NCBI GenBank assembly: GCA_025355965.1
Contig: JANXYR010000069.1
Coordinates: forward strand, 1-38,073
DNA length: 38,073 nt
Reading direction: 5' to 3'
DNA from: Geobacteraceae bacterium
GTDB lineage: Bacteria > Desulfobacterota > Desulfuromonadia > Geobacterales > Pseudopelobacteraceae
Shown: positions 1 through 8,658 of the stretch, in pieces
Layout of the letters: each line of letters opens with the position of its first letter
How positions within the stretch are numbered: position 1 is the stretch's first letter
The notes under the pieces: model-generated
Told to the model about the DNA's origin: nothing
What the model saw: only the letters and a program-made list of their open reading frames with translations
Database searches by the model: none
Program-made: the position numbers and the translations under genes

Positions 1-836
1 CCGGCCTCGATCTTTGAAAAATCCAGGATGTCGTTGATTATAAGCATCAGACTGTCGGCGGAATCCTTGATGGCGCGCAGATACAGCTTTTCCTTCTGCG
101 GGTCAAGCCCCCCCTGCAACATCAACTCTGTCATCCCCATCACTCCGTGCATGGGGGTGCGGATCTCATGGCTCATGTTGGCCAGGAAATCGCTTTTGGC
201 CCGGCTGGCCGCTTCTGCCTGCCGCCTCGCCTCTTCCAGATCGCGGGTCCTCATCTGCACCCGCTCCTCCAGGTGCTGGGTATGATCATGCAGCATACCG
301 TATAGCGTTGTACTCTCCAGAGCGTAGGCGCATGAATACAGCACTATCGAAAGGGCATTCAGCGAGGGCGCATCCAATGCAACAGAGCTGCCAGGCAACG
401 TAGCGAGAAACATCCCACGAACTTGCGACTGGGTGGCCACCACCTGCAACAGAAGGGTTTCTCCGGTCTCTGCATGAGTAAGAACTGCCTGGTTGCGGTT
501 TAGAGCCCACGCAAAAGTGCCATCCATCATGCGCGCCTCAACCAGATCCTGCAGATTGCCATGCATCTCGGCAGGATCTGTCAGCAGCAGTTCAAAACTG
601 CCATCAGGCTGACTGTCAAGAAAGCCCATGGATGAAAAGTTAAAAAGCCGCCACAGTTGGTTGGATGTTGCTTTAAAAATCCCCTTCACATCCTTGGCGC
701 GACTGAGATCACCCTGAAATTCACTGCTTGAAGCCAGCATTTCCAGAATCAACATAAAGCGCTGATTGGTCTCTTCAAGGAAACTGACCCGTTCCTGAAG
801 AAATTCCGGTGATCTGGACATGTCCTGGTCAGTCAT
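1..836 (-). CDS. Sensor histidine kinase, C-terminus cut by window edge
   Basis: Reading leftward from the ATG at 834-836 gives an uninterrupted frame to the window edge (278 codons). Residues 1-60 look helical; about 60-170 form an unrecognised GAF/PAS-like sensor region. A coiled-coil linker follows ([20 protein letters not shown]), then a HisKA domain with H-box SHEIRTP, His223 being the predicted phosphorylation site. The frame exits at the second HisKA helix ([11 protein letters not shown]), so the ATPase domain and any receiver domain lie outside. No transmembrane segment is seen, so it is probably cytoplasmic. The ATG overlaps the end of the upstream HDOD gene by 8 bases, which implies translational coupling. 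Family call is firm; the signal sensed is unknown. Confidence 0.9.
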   Translation of the reverse strand, partial: MTDQDMSRSPEFLQERVSFLEETNQRFMLILEMLASSSEFQGDLSRAKDVKGIFKATSNQLWRLFNFSSMGFLDSQPDGSFELLLTDPAEMHGNLQDLVEARMMDGTFAWALNRNQAVLTHAETGETLLLQVVATQSQVRGMFLATLPGSSVALDAPSLNALSIVLYSCAYALESTTLYGMLHDHTQHLEERVQMRTRDLEEARRQAEAASRAKSDFLANMSHEIRTPMHGVMGMTELMLQGGLDPQKEKLYLRAIKDSADSLMLIINDILDFSKIEA

Positions 837-1704
837 CCGCTGCTCCTGAGAGAATTGCAAAGGTTTCCGTTATCTGCTCTTCCGACTGGTTAAGAACAGT
901 TCCTAACATATGGGGCGACAAGCCCAGACGGTCCCAGGCCGACTCATCAAGTGGCGGCACCCCCCACTCAGCCCCCCGCCCTAACTCCATGGACTGACAC
1001 ATTATATCTGCGAGATGGATCAAAGCTGTTTCAAGGCGGAACTGTTCGGCAGATTCAGGATTATGATGACAAGCTACCGTCTCGCCGATACTAGCCGGAA
1101 TTTTCCACTTTTTAAGAAGCGCCCCACCCAGATCGGCGTGATCAAACCCAAGCCGCTCCCGTTCAAGTTCCAGATAAAGTCTACCGGTATCCCGCTGTGC
1201 CTCAAGAAGCTCACGGCTCACCTCAGGCCTGGCTGCTGCCAGCACAACCTGCCCCACATCGTGAAGCATACCGGCGACAAAGAGCCGCTCCACATTGGAC
1301 TCGCGCCGATACACAGCCAGGCTGCGGGCTATAATGCCGCAGGCTATACTGTGCTGCCAGAAGGAACTCATTTTCAGCAGGTCTTCCGGAATCCCCTTGA
1401 ACACCCCCATAACCGAAGCCGCCAGCGCCAAATCCCGCAGTTGCTGGGTTCCAAGAATTGTGACCGCTTTGGTGATGGAGTCGACCTTTGCATAACAACC
1501 AAACATGGGGCTATTGGCCAACCGCAGGAGTCGTGCAGTAAGACCCTGATCTTCCGTTATTATCTTGGATATATCGTCAATAGAACTGCGAGGATGGTTG
1601 ATAGCTTCATTCAGGTGTTCGTAGAACAGGGGGAGAGAATAGACCGTACTGGTTTCATCCACAATACGGTCAATGGTGGTCGCCGGATAATCAGACAGTG
1701 CCAT
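829..1704 (-). CDS. HDOD domain protein (modified HD superfamily)
   Basis: A 291-residue cytoplasmic protein. An HDOD domain covers roughly residues 15-215: [12 protein letters not shown] near the start, [23 protein letters not shown] in the middle, and an HDVGQVVL segment near residue 149 that resembles a partial HD motif. HDOD proteins are non-catalytic HD relatives found in bacterial signalling operons. The gene sits between a small conserved protein (14-base overlap upstream) and a histidine kinase (8-base overlap downstream), so it is very likely made in fixed ratio with them. Its role as a partner or output of the kinase is inference from this arrangement. Confidence 0.9.
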   Translation of the reverse strand: MALSDYPATTIDRIVDETSTVYSLPLFYEHLNEAINHPRSSIDDISKIITEDQGLTARLLRLANSPMFGCYAKVDSITKAVTILGTQQLRDLALAASVMGVFKGIPEDLLKMSSFWQHSIACGIIARSLAVYRRESNVERLFVAGMLHDVGQVVLAAARPEVSRELLEAQRDTGRLYLELERERLGFDHADLGGALLKKWKIPASIGETVACHHNPESAEQFRLETALIHLADIMCQSMELGRGAEWGVPPLDESAWDRLGLSPHMLGTVLNQSEEQITETFAILSGAADD

Positions 1705-2026
1705 GTTGAACCTTTCTTAGCGCTGCAAACCGCATAAGTTCTATGATGGCAGGATGGGCCTGATTCGTATGCTGAAAGAGAGGAGCCAACGCCTGTTCGG
1801 CGGCAGCCAGCTCAAGCGGATCTACATCAGCCGGTATCTGGTCCGGCCCTTCATCGCTCCCGTGGCCTTCGATATCGGCCTCCAGCACCCCCCAGGTACG
1901 AAAAATCACCAGGTGTTTTTGAGTAAGTTCAGCTCCAGCACCCAGAAGCATACGCCCCGACCGATCATGGACATCACTCGCCAGAACCATTCCGGTTTCA
2001 ATGTTTTCTATGGCAACCTTTCCCAC
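1691..2026 (-). CDS. Small conserved protein upstream of HDOD gene
   Basis: About 111 residues from a GTG at 2024-2026. The frame could start at an ATG at 2060-2062, but the GTG is preceded by a strong AGGGGGA ribosome site, and the residues after it (VGKVAIENIETGMVLASDVHDRSG) look like a natural N-terminus. The N-terminal half has the pattern 'I..GMVLA.DV.D..GR.LL..G..LT..HL.I...WGV', a segment commonly seen at the front of HD-GYP and HDOD signalling proteins. The C-terminal half is helical. It overlaps the HDOD start by 14 bases, suggesting that a domain usually fused to an HD-type protein is here encoded separately. No enzymatic function can be assigned. Confidence 0.7.
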   Translation of the reverse strand: MGKVAIENIETGMVLASDVHDRSGRMLLGAGAELTQKHLVIFRTWGVLEADIEGHGSDEGPDQIPADVDPLELAAAEQALAPLFQHTNQAHPAIIELMRFAALRKVQHGTV

Positions 2027-2121
2027 ACATCCCCCTGGAAGCTCAACAAAACCGTACAACAAAGCGGTCCTGCTCCAGCGACAAACGGCTTCTACAAAAC
2101 ATCCAAAAAAAGTTACTCAAA

Positions 2122-2838
2122 TCATTCATCATCCTGCATAAAGCCCGGTCCGCACAGACGTGTCAGCTCGGTTTTCTGCAACAATGTAAGATCTATGAAT
2201 CTAATCCCCATACCGGGCAAGGAGCGGGATTCACCCCATGGCAAAATCGAGCAGACTTCCACCTGAATAGGCGTATTATCTTTCAACTCAGGCAAAGTGA
2301 GCCAGCCCCTGTCACCAACAGTCCATGGATCAAACCCTATAATAAAACAGCCACCACGAGATATGTTTGCCGTCACTGTCTTCGTATCGGAAATATTTCC
2401 GACCGGAAGTGACGAGCTCAACAGTGCAGGCAGATTCATCTGGTGCCGCTCGCTGGTCCGAATTTTGCGATGAGCAAATGTTGTACAATATTTTTGCACA
2501 AAAGCTGCGGGTGCGATATTTCCATGATATACCGTCCCAAAAGGAAGGGTGCGAATTTCGCCGGTGGATTCGCTACATTTGAGTCGCAGAGCGGGAAAAA
2601 GCCCGACTAGTTCCGTCATCAAGCGTTTTTCATCTTCGGAACTGCGCATATAAGTGGGCATATCAACCAGGATTCCGTTTAATGGACAGTACACATCCCG
2701 ACGAAAAAAATCCATCAACGCTTGAACACTAACCAGCCGCACTTCAGGAGAGTCAAGCTCCGCTTGATACACCTGACGGCTTTCCCCTTCACGACAGATC
2801 AACAATACAGTTGTCGCCATACTCAAGTTTTCACTCAA
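2122..2838 (-). CDS. PilZ domain protein
   Basis: A 238-residue protein. The N-terminal 115 residues are an unrecognised domain beginning with hydrophobic strand TTVLLICREG. The C-terminal half resembles PilZ: a basic stretch RKIRTSERH near residue 125, NISRGGCFI around residue 160 (matching D/NxSxxG), and GMGIRFIDL near 212. PilZ domains usually bind cyclic-di-GMP; the arginine motif here is not textbook, so binding is uncertain. The start taken is TTG at 2838 because GAGGA lies at good spacing before it; the in-frame ATG at 2820 has no ribosome site. It leads the operon with the small protein, HDOD protein and kinase (95-base gap to the next gene). Confidence 0.75.
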   Translation of the reverse strand: MSENLSMATTVLLICREGESRQVYQAELDSPEVRLVSVQALMDFFRRDVYCPLNGILVDMPTYMRSSEDEKRLMTELVGLFPALRLKCSESTGEIRTLPFGTVYHGNIAPAAFVQKYCTTFAHRKIRTSERHQMNLPALLSSSLPVGNISDTKTVTANISRGGCFIIGFDPWTVGDRGWLTLPELKDNTPIQVEVCSILPWGESRSLPGMGIRFIDLTLLQKTELTRLCGPGFMQDDE

Positions 2839-2950
2839 AGCAGTTCCTCACATCTAATTCATATTGCTGCCATATATATCACATATGAGAGCATTTACGA
2901 AAGTTTGTTTTTAATGAGAGAGATGATTTTTTAGTTTACATAAGTCCATG

Positions 2951-5929
2951 TCAAAGCAGTACCCGAGCCAGATGCCTCCGAATCATATCCTCAAAATCGG
3001 CATCGCGGTTACCGCTGTAGACGAGTGAGGAACCGATCTCGGCCGCCAGAATCGCACAGAGGTATTTCTTTGGTAATTTACTGATCCGCTGTCGGTATGT
3101 AGTTGATTCCTGAAGCATGCGCGGCAGGTGACTGAGAACGGCTTGGCGGAATGGGGCTTGGAGACAGAGATCCGGACGGGCCGAGAAAAATTCAAACAGC
3201 CGTGTATAAAGGCTGTTGATGTTCTGGCTGATGGTTTCGGAGATTTCACTGTAAAGTTGAGTTCCGCCGGATTCCACTCGCCGCCGCAGGATCAGGCGAG
3301 CCTCATCGGCTGCCCTTTTTTCCAGGATCGTCAGCACATCACCGGCATAACGCTCTTTTTGCTCTAAAAATTCGCGTTCTGTTAGCAGCAGATTGGCGAT
3401 AATCTCGTAGGATGACGAAATAACGCCGCATTTATTGGCGGATGCATCACGCATCAGCACTACGCCGCTCTTTTGCAGATGAATCCTCGCCTCAGGAGTT
3501 ATGTAGGAGTTGGCACCCTCTATAATAACTCCTGACGACGGCACACCATTTTCATCAAGGAATGACCGCCAGTTCTGACCGTCAATCGTCTCCGGACGGC
3601 CACCGGCCGGAATAAAAAGATCGGCCTTAACAGTGAAGACCAAGCTGTTGTAGAGACGGTTGAAATCATCAATATCCAACCACTCCTCAACAAGTTTCCC
3701 TGCGGTGCGTGTAACCTTGCGATGCGACTCCTTTAACCCTTCCACGCGCCGTCCGCTCCGATACACGAGACAACCACCCTCTCCAAGGAGTTTTGAATTA
3801 AAAACATCCAGATCGTATGCCAGCACAATACGACGTAATTCGTCATGGCAGATACCGTTTGGATCATACAGGGCCGCCGTTCCATCCAGAATCAGGCGGA
3901 CCTCCATTCCGGGGCAGCGTTCCAGCATGATGCGCAGGGAGTTGCCGGCAACGTCTCCGTTAGGGCCGCCGGTCATCTTGAGCGAAAACCGGTTGCGGCG
4001 CATGTCGATACCGACCGCTTCGGCCATGGTGATTTCCGCAAAGGTGACAACACCGGTAGATGTAACTCCATACTCCTTGTGGTTAATGCCAAAACGCTTG
4101 CTGGACATGATGCCTACACCGAGGATATAGCCTCGTTTTTTCGACAGTGTGGCGATAGCTTCGATCATACCGTCGTGCATGTTCTCATCCGGGCCGATCT
4201 CGATCGGCTCATCGTCACCGTAATAGTCAACGACTCGCCGGTCTCTGGCCATCCCGTTTTCGGTGATGAAAATATCCAGAAAGGCATTGGCTATGCCGTA
4301 TTGGAGTTTATAGAGCCGACAGTTTTCAGCTTCACTCCCGGCCTGTTCCATATCAGACGCGTCCAGAACTACCGCCAGTTTGGATCCCCCTTCGTATATA
4401 TCCTTATTCTTCAGCTGCTGGGTATTGGCCAGAACATATACTTCGCGGAATATGGTATTAGCCGAAGTGATGTAATCATCGGCACTGCGGGCGATGACAG
4501 TACGCCAACCGCCACGGGCTATGTCGGAGAATCCGACATGATATCCGGCTCCGAAACGGCTGAAGAAAAAGGTGACGCGGAAAGGGAGCGATTCCGGAAG
4601 GTCTGTTGTAAATTCCTGCCCAAGCAGCCGCAGGTACCCAGGGTCAAGCCGGAAGGCCAGCGCCTGTTTCTCAACCACAAAGAAGTTGGTTTTGAGGGTA
4701 TGGGTCACCAACAACAGACAGCAGCGATAGACAGCCCGGCGGATATCATCCAGCCAGCGATGACCGGTGTTGTAACCATCTACGGCGTCCTGTACTCCAG
4801 TCAGGGCAGCAGCGTAAAGTTTTTCTCGCTCATTTAGGTCAGGATCGAAACGCAACCTGAACAGGCGAATCAGTAGTTGTGCCATTTCGGGATGATCATA
4901 AAACGCACTTTGAACATCCTCCAGACCGAAACGCTCCGGCTGCCCGTGGGCCAGACTGGTGTGGCAAAAGGCGATGAAGGCATTAACCAGTGCAGCATCC
5001 TCACCCGACAGGAGCCCTTCTACAACATACTGCCGATATGCCGAAGATGATGTAGAGAGGATCTGCGTCGTACAAAGTTCCCGCTTGAGGCGAGCAGCTA
5101 GCAAACTTTCTGGTGAGATATCCTCCCCCTGGCGACTGATAACAAGAAATGAACCGAGGAAATAGGGGTGGACGCCGTTTGAAATAGTCTGGCAGTAGGC
5201 CCTGCGGATACCAACATCCAGGCGGTTAAAAACCTCCAACAGCTGTAGCAGAAACTCTCCCTGTGGTGGATTACCAACCGCGAACAGTACGCGGGTTTCG
5301 TTGCGCCCTTCGCGCTCTACCTGGGTGATATCAAGAAAAAGCCCCCCTGAGGCGTTACCTTTATCAAACAGCCAGACCAGATAGGCAATCCGCGTGGGTG
5401 GTGACATACGAATGTAATTCTCGTTGTTCAGCCAAAGGATTTTAAGCAGCCGATCCAGTTTTTTCAGATCAAAGGAGGGAAATGAAACGCGCAGTTCTGC
5501 ACGAACCTTTCGGATCAACGCCGCCGGGATATCGACCTTCTGGGCGAGATCTATCTCATGATTCTGGCGAAGATCGAACTCAAAACGCTGAATTTCAAGC
5601 TCATTATCCAGACCCGGCATATCGGCATTAGAGTGAGAAAACATGGCATAGGAAATTTCACGTTCTCCGACATGGCGTAACATCCCGTATAGCGAACCGG
5701 GGCGATTGACACAGGCGACCACCAACCGTTTTTCCTGATCGACCAGGATCAGATGCCGGTTATGCCGTAAACAGCCCATCTCTCTGGCCAGCAGCGACAA
5801 CGCATCCTCTTCGTCTGCCATGGCCTGAAAAAAATAGGGGCTCATATGCTGCTGGAGCCATACGGCATTTTCTTCTGCGACGATTCCGGATGCGTAAGCT
5901 CTGCGACGGACAAGCGTAGGCAAGTGCAT
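2951..5929 (-). CDS. Large NAD-dependent glutamate dehydrogenase
   Basis: A 992-residue enzyme predicted to deaminate glutamate to 2-oxoglutarate with NAD+. The N-terminal 430 residues are a long regulatory region. The dehydrogenase core runs from about 440 to 850: FSDIARGGWRTV, GGSKLAVVLDASD with the catalytic-type lysine, TGGPNGDVAGNSL for nucleotide and substrate binding, and ITPEARIHLQKSG. The size is far above the 450-residue GDH family and well below the 1,600-residue 180-kDa class, so it fits the intermediate 110-115 kDa type. An AAGGAG site precedes the ATG. It is a single gene divergent from the acyl-CoA/B12 cluster. The direction in vivo is likely catabolic, from family knowledge only. 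Confidence 0.85.
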   Translation of the reverse strand: MHLPTLVRRRAYASGIVAEENAVWLQQHMSPYFFQAMADEEDALSLLAREMGCLRHNRHLILVDQEKRLVVACVNRPGSLYGMLRHVGEREISYAMFSHSNADMPGLDNELEIQRFEFDLRQNHEIDLAQKVDIPAALIRKVRAELRVSFPSFDLKKLDRLLKILWLNNENYIRMSPPTRIAYLVWLFDKGNASGGLFLDITQVEREGRNETRVLFAVGNPPQGEFLLQLLEVFNRLDVGIRRAYCQTISNGVHPYFLGSFLVISRQGEDISPESLLAARLKRELCTTQILSTSSSAYRQYVVEGLLSGEDAALVNAFIAFCHTSLAHGQPERFGLEDVQSAFYDHPEMAQLLIRLFRLRFDPDLNEREKLYAAALTGVQDAVDGYNTGHRWLDDIRRAVYRCCLLLVTHTLKTNFFVVEKQALAFRLDPGYLRLLGQEFTTDLPESLPFRVTFFFSRFGAGYHVGFSDIARGGWRTVIARSADDYITSANTIFREVYVLANTQQLKNKDIYEGGSKLAVVLDASDMEQAGSEAENCRLYKLQYGIANAFLDIFITENGMARDRRVVDYYGDDEPIEIGPDENMHDGMIEAIATLSKKRGYILGVGIMSSKRFGINHKEYGVTSTGVVTFAEITMAEAVGIDMRRNRFSLKMTGGPNGDVAGNSLRIMLERCPGMEVRLILDGTAALYDPNGICHDELRRIVLAYDLDVFNSKLLGEGGCLVYRSGRRVEGLKESHRKVTRTAGKLVEEWLDIDDFNRLYNSLVFTVKADLFIPAGGRPETIDGQNWRSFLDENGVPSSGVIIEGANSYITPEARIHLQKSGVVLMRDASANKCGVISSSYEIIANLLLTEREFLEQKERYAGDVLTILEKRAADEARLILRRRVESGGTQLYSEISETISQNINSLYTRLFEFFSARPDLCLQAPFRQAVLSHLPRMLQESTTYRQRISKLPKKYLCAILAAEIGSSLVYSGNRDADFEDMIRRHLARVLL

Positions 5930-5964
5930 GATCTGTTCTCCTTGGGTAGGATAATATCAGCGCA

Positions 5965-5992
5965 AGTATAGCGCCATATTCGCAATCAGCAA
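5965..5992 (-). promoter_or_regulatory. Candidate promoter of the glutamate dehydrogenase gene
   Basis: On the minus strand TTGCTG (5987-5992) and TATACT (5965-5970) are separated by 16 bases, upstream of the ATG at 5929. The -10 is good and the -35 weak. No operator is recognised. Confidence 0.45.
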
Positions 5993-6027
5993 AGTTTTAC
6001 TGTCAATAAAATCTGCCAAAGCTTTCC

Positions 6028-6056
6028 TTGACCGTATACAGCTGAATTGCTATAGT
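6028..6056 (+). promoter_or_regulatory. Sigma-70-type promoter of the hydratase/cobO/B12-subunit cluster
   Basis: TTGACC at 6028-6033 and TATAGT at 6051-6056 are separated by exactly 17 bases, a near-consensus housekeeping promoter. Transcription should begin near 6063, leaving a leader of about 37 bases before the GTG at 6100. Confidence 0.7.
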
Positions 6057-6099
6057 CGCCCCGCAAATTTCATTCTAATATGTAAACAGGAACAACGCT

Positions 6100-6867
6100 G
6101 TGCCCGAAAGAGTTTGTACTATACAATCGAAGACAAACGGAATAACCACCGTGACTATCCCCGGAAACCATAGCGCCTCCGCAAGGGATATTTTGGAGGC
6201 GATTCGGCACCAAACTAACGCTCTGTCCAGCAAGAATGAAATCAAGGGGGTCCTTTTGACAGGCTCTGCGAGAGGATTCTGCTGCTGCCAGATTGAAAAC
6301 AGCGCAACCACCGGCGATGCAGCAGCGTTGTCCGGTTTCGGCCAGCAGGTTATGTTCATCCTTGAAAAAATCGGCAAGCCTTGCATTACAGCAATCGAGG
6401 GGGAATGTTCCGGGTTGGGACTGGAGGTTGCGCTGGCCTGCGATTTTATCGTGGCATCACGGGCGGCCTGTTTTGGCTTTCCGGGCATCGCCTCGGGGTT
6501 GATCCCCTTTTGCGGCGGCAGTCAGCGTCTTGCCAGACTGGTGGGTAAATCAAAAGCAAAGGAGCTGATCTACAGCGGCGACCTGATCGATGCCGAAGAA
6601 GCACACCGTATCGGCCTGATAAACCGTCTCCACCCGGAGGGAGAAGCCCTGTTTCTGGCCGAAGAGCTACTTGCACACATCTGCACCCGCAGCCCAAACG
6701 CCATACGCATCGGCGGCGAAGTTGTCAATGCCGGTTACGATATTGACTTACAAACCGCATGTATGCTGGAGCGGGATGCATTTGCCCTCTGTTTTTCCAG
6801 CTTTGACCAGCGCGAAGGGATGCAGGCTTTTCTGGACAAGCGTACGCCGCAGTTTAAAGGGGAATAG
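6100..6867 (+). CDS. Enoyl-CoA hydratase/isomerase family protein (first copy)
   Basis: A 255-residue crotonase-fold protein from GTG 6100, with AGGAA seven bases upstream. The family core is clear: ITAIEGECSGLGLEVALACDF, SGLIPFCGGSQRLARLVG, and tail EGMQAFLDKRTPQF. Compared with rat enoyl-CoA hydratase, the residue matching Glu144 is kept (Glu109), but the Glu164 position is glycine (Gly129, in FGFPGI). Loss of one glutamate is typical of crotonase members that do other chemistry, for example the methylmalonyl-CoA decarboxylase YgfG. The neighbours (adenosyltransferase, B12-binding mutase subunit) fit methylmalonyl-CoA metabolism. A cysteine-rich stretch (FCCCQ, residues 60-64) near the oxyanion region is unusual. 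The exact reaction is unknown. Confidence 0.85.
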   Translation: MPERVCTIQSKTNGITTVTIPGNHSASARDILEAIRHQTNALSSKNEIKGVLLTGSARGFCCCQIENSATTGDAAALSGFGQQVMFILEKIGKPCITAIEGECSGLGLEVALACDFIVASRAACFGFPGIASGLIPFCGGSQRLARLVGKSKAKELIYSGDLIDAEEAHRIGLINRLHPEGEALFLAEELLAHICTRSPNAIRIGGEVVNAGYDIDLQTACMLERDAFALCFSSFDQREGMQAFLDKRTPQFKGE

Positions 6868-6869
6868 CC

Positions 6870-7397
6870 ATGCCTCTTGAACAGGGCTGCGTTCAGGTCT
6901 ATACCGGCAACGGCAAAGGGAAAACGACCGCAGCGCTCGGACTTGCGCTAAGAGCAGTCGGACGTGGCCTCAAGGTCTGCGTATTTCAGTTTATCAAGGG
7001 GGGTGGCCGCTATGGAGAACACTTGGCCGCCGAAAGACTGGCGCCACTCCTGACAATCATTCAAACAGGAAGGCCGGGGTGGGTCAATACCAAAGACATC
7101 ACCGAAGACCGGCATGTTGCACAGGAGGGACTTGCCCAAGCTCAAGAGCTATTGACCTCCGGCCTGTATGACCTCTTTATCTGCGACGAAATCAACGGTG
7201 CCGTCGGCTTCGGCTTGATCGACGTCGAGCAACTGCTTGGCCTCATCAGCCACAAACCTGAGAAGACTGAACTGGTGCTGACCGGGCGCAACGCCCATCA
7301 GCGGGTGATCGATGCCGCGGATTTGGTGACTGAGATGATGGAGATCAAGCACTATTACAAAGCCGGAGTTCCGGCACGTACCGGGATTGAGATGTAA
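6870..7397 (+). CDS. cobO: Corrinoid adenosyltransferase, CobO/BtuR type
   Basis: A 175-residue ATP:cob(I)alamin adenosyltransferase, making adenosylcobalamin. The P-loop is GNGKGKTT at residues 13-20, followed by ALGLALRAVGRGLKV and FIKGG; DEIN lies at about 106-109, and the family's C-terminal ARTGIE signature ends the protein. Length is normal for the family. It starts two bases after the upstream hydratase stop, so the two are surely co-transcribed. Its position directly ahead of a B12-binding mutase subunit suggests it supplies cofactor to that mutase. CobO enzymes can also act in de novo B12 synthesis and salvage. Confidence 0.93.
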   Translation: MPLEQGCVQVYTGNGKGKTTAALGLALRAVGRGLKVCVFQFIKGGGRYGEHLAAERLAPLLTIIQTGRPGWVNTKDITEDRHVAQEGLAQAQELLTSGLYDLFICDEINGAVGFGLIDVEQLLGLISHKPEKTELVLTGRNAHQRVIDAADLVTEMMEIKHYYKAGVPARTGIEM

Positions 7398-7460
7398 TTG
7401 CGTCTAGTTGCAAATAAGCAAACTTAGTTTAGCGACTATTACATACGGGGGGAATTTATC

Positions 7461-7865
7461 ATGGCTGAAAGAACATTGCGCGTACTTGTCGGAAAACCGG
7501 GGTTGGATGGTCACGATCGTGGTGCTAAAATAATTGCCCGCGCTTTTCGCGACGCCGGTTTCGAGGTCATCTACACCGGCCTTCACCAAACACCTGAGCA
7601 GATTGTATCGGCCGCTATCCAGGAGGATGTTGACTGCGTCGGGCTTTCAATTTTGTCCGGTGCACACAACACTCTGCTCCCAAAGGTTATGCAACTATTA
7701 AAGGAAAAAGGGGCCGACGATATCAAGATTTTTGGTGGTGGCGTTATACCGGAAGACGACATTCCAGGATTGAAGGCCGCCGGTATTTGCGAAGTATTTA
7801 CCCCCGGCACTTCGACGGAAGACATTGTCGCCTGGGTAAAAAGCAACGTCACACCACGGGCCTGA
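7461..7865 (+). CDS. Stand-alone B12-binding subunit of methylmalonyl-CoA-type mutase
   Basis: A 134-residue protein equal to the C-terminal cobalamin-binding domain of methylmalonyl-CoA mutases. It opens [14 protein letters not shown], where Asp16-x-His18-x-x-Gly21 is the DxHxxG motif whose histidine ligates cobalt in the base-off/His-on form. SILSGAH and [10 protein letters not shown], then [11 protein letters not shown], complete the Rossmann-like domain. The catalytic TIM-barrel subunit is absent from this window, so the mutase must be split, with its large chain elsewhere. GGGGGGAA precedes the ATG. The stop overlaps the next hydratase start by one base (TGATG). Related small subunits serve isobutyryl-CoA and ethylmalonyl-CoA mutases, so the substrate is not certain. 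Confidence 0.9.
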   Translation: MAERTLRVLVGKPGLDGHDRGAKIIARAFRDAGFEVIYTGLHQTPEQIVSAAIQEDVDCVGLSILSGAHNTLLPKVMQLLKEKGADDIKIFGGGVIPEDDIPGLKAAGICEVFTPGTSTEDIVAWVKSNVTPRA

Positions 7866-8596
7866 TGCCATATAAGAAGCTCCGCATAGTGATCAAAAAC
7901 CGGGTCGGGTACCTCCTACTCGACGCCGGTTCACGTTTCAACAAACTCTCCATCACCACCATCCGGGAACTGAAACGCGCCTTCACACAGCTTGAGGAGG
8001 ACATGGCAGCAAATGTGATCGTCCTCAGTGGTTACCCTGGAGAGTCCTTTGCCGTCGGGGCCGACATCGGCCAGATGGTTCATTTTTCTACGAATGACGC
8101 ACTCCACTTTGCCGAACTCGGCCAATCCCTGTTCGAACAGATCGAATCATGTTCCAAACCGGTCATAGCGGCCCTGAACGGCATCACTATGGGAGGTGGC
8201 TGCGATCTGGCGATGTCATCTGATATCCGCCTTGCCTCAGAAAGTTTGCGAATAGGCCATTCCGGGGCAAAGCTCGGCATTATCACCGGTTTCTGCGGCA
8301 CCCACAAACTGCCGCGTATCGTCGGCAAAAATTTTGCTCGGGAAATTTTCATGACTTCAGAGATATACAGCGCGGCAGTGGCACTTCAGATGGGTCTGGT
8401 TGACAGGGTCTATCACGAAAATGAATTCTGGCAGAAGGTATCCTCCTTTGCGGAGCGAATCGCCAGCCGCCCGCTAACGGCACTCTCCGCTGCAAAGCGC
8501 CTTATCAACGCCGCCGAAGACACCGACCTGCGCACCGGCTGCTTGCTGGAGCGGGAGATGGCGACACACATCAACACCCTCCAGAAACTCAATTAA
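7865..8596 (+). CDS. Enoyl-CoA hydratase/isomerase family protein (second copy)
   Basis: A 243-residue crotonase-fold protein whose ATG overlaps the stop of the B12-binding subunit (TGATG), so translation is coupled. A longer reading from 7787 would overlap that gene and is rejected. Core motifs are VIAALNGITMGGGCDLAMSSDIRLA and GIITGFCGTHKLPRIVGK. At the two catalytic glutamate positions of hydratases it has Asp114 and Gly134, so ordinary hydratase chemistry is doubtful. It is clearly diverged from the first hydratase-like protein in the cluster, so this is not a recent duplication. A role with the acyl-CoA mutase, such as decarboxylation, isomerisation or thioester handling, is inference from position. 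No clear terminator follows. Confidence 0.85.
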   Translation: MPYKKLRIVIKNRVGYLLLDAGSRFNKLSITTIRELKRAFTQLEEDMAANVIVLSGYPGESFAVGADIGQMVHFSTNDALHFAELGQSLFEQIESCSKPVIAALNGITMGGGCDLAMSSDIRLASESLRIGHSGAKLGIITGFCGTHKLPRIVGKNFAREIFMTSEIYSAAVALQMGLVDRVYHENEFWQKVSSFAERIASRPLTALSAAKRLINAAEDTDLRTGCLLEREMATHINTLQKLN

Positions 8597-8658
8597 AAGC
8601 TTAATTTCTCTAAAAAAACGAAAAACATCATTTAAGTGTATGGGATTGCTCCACAATT

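Noticed and set aside
1015-1737. 240-codon plus-strand frame
   Set aside because: It is antisense to the HDOD gene, whose domain is well supported.
3845-4837. 330-codon plus-strand frame
   Set aside because: It lies entirely opposite the glutamate dehydrogenase gene and its translation has no recognisable motif; the minus-strand reading has clear dehydrogenase motifs.
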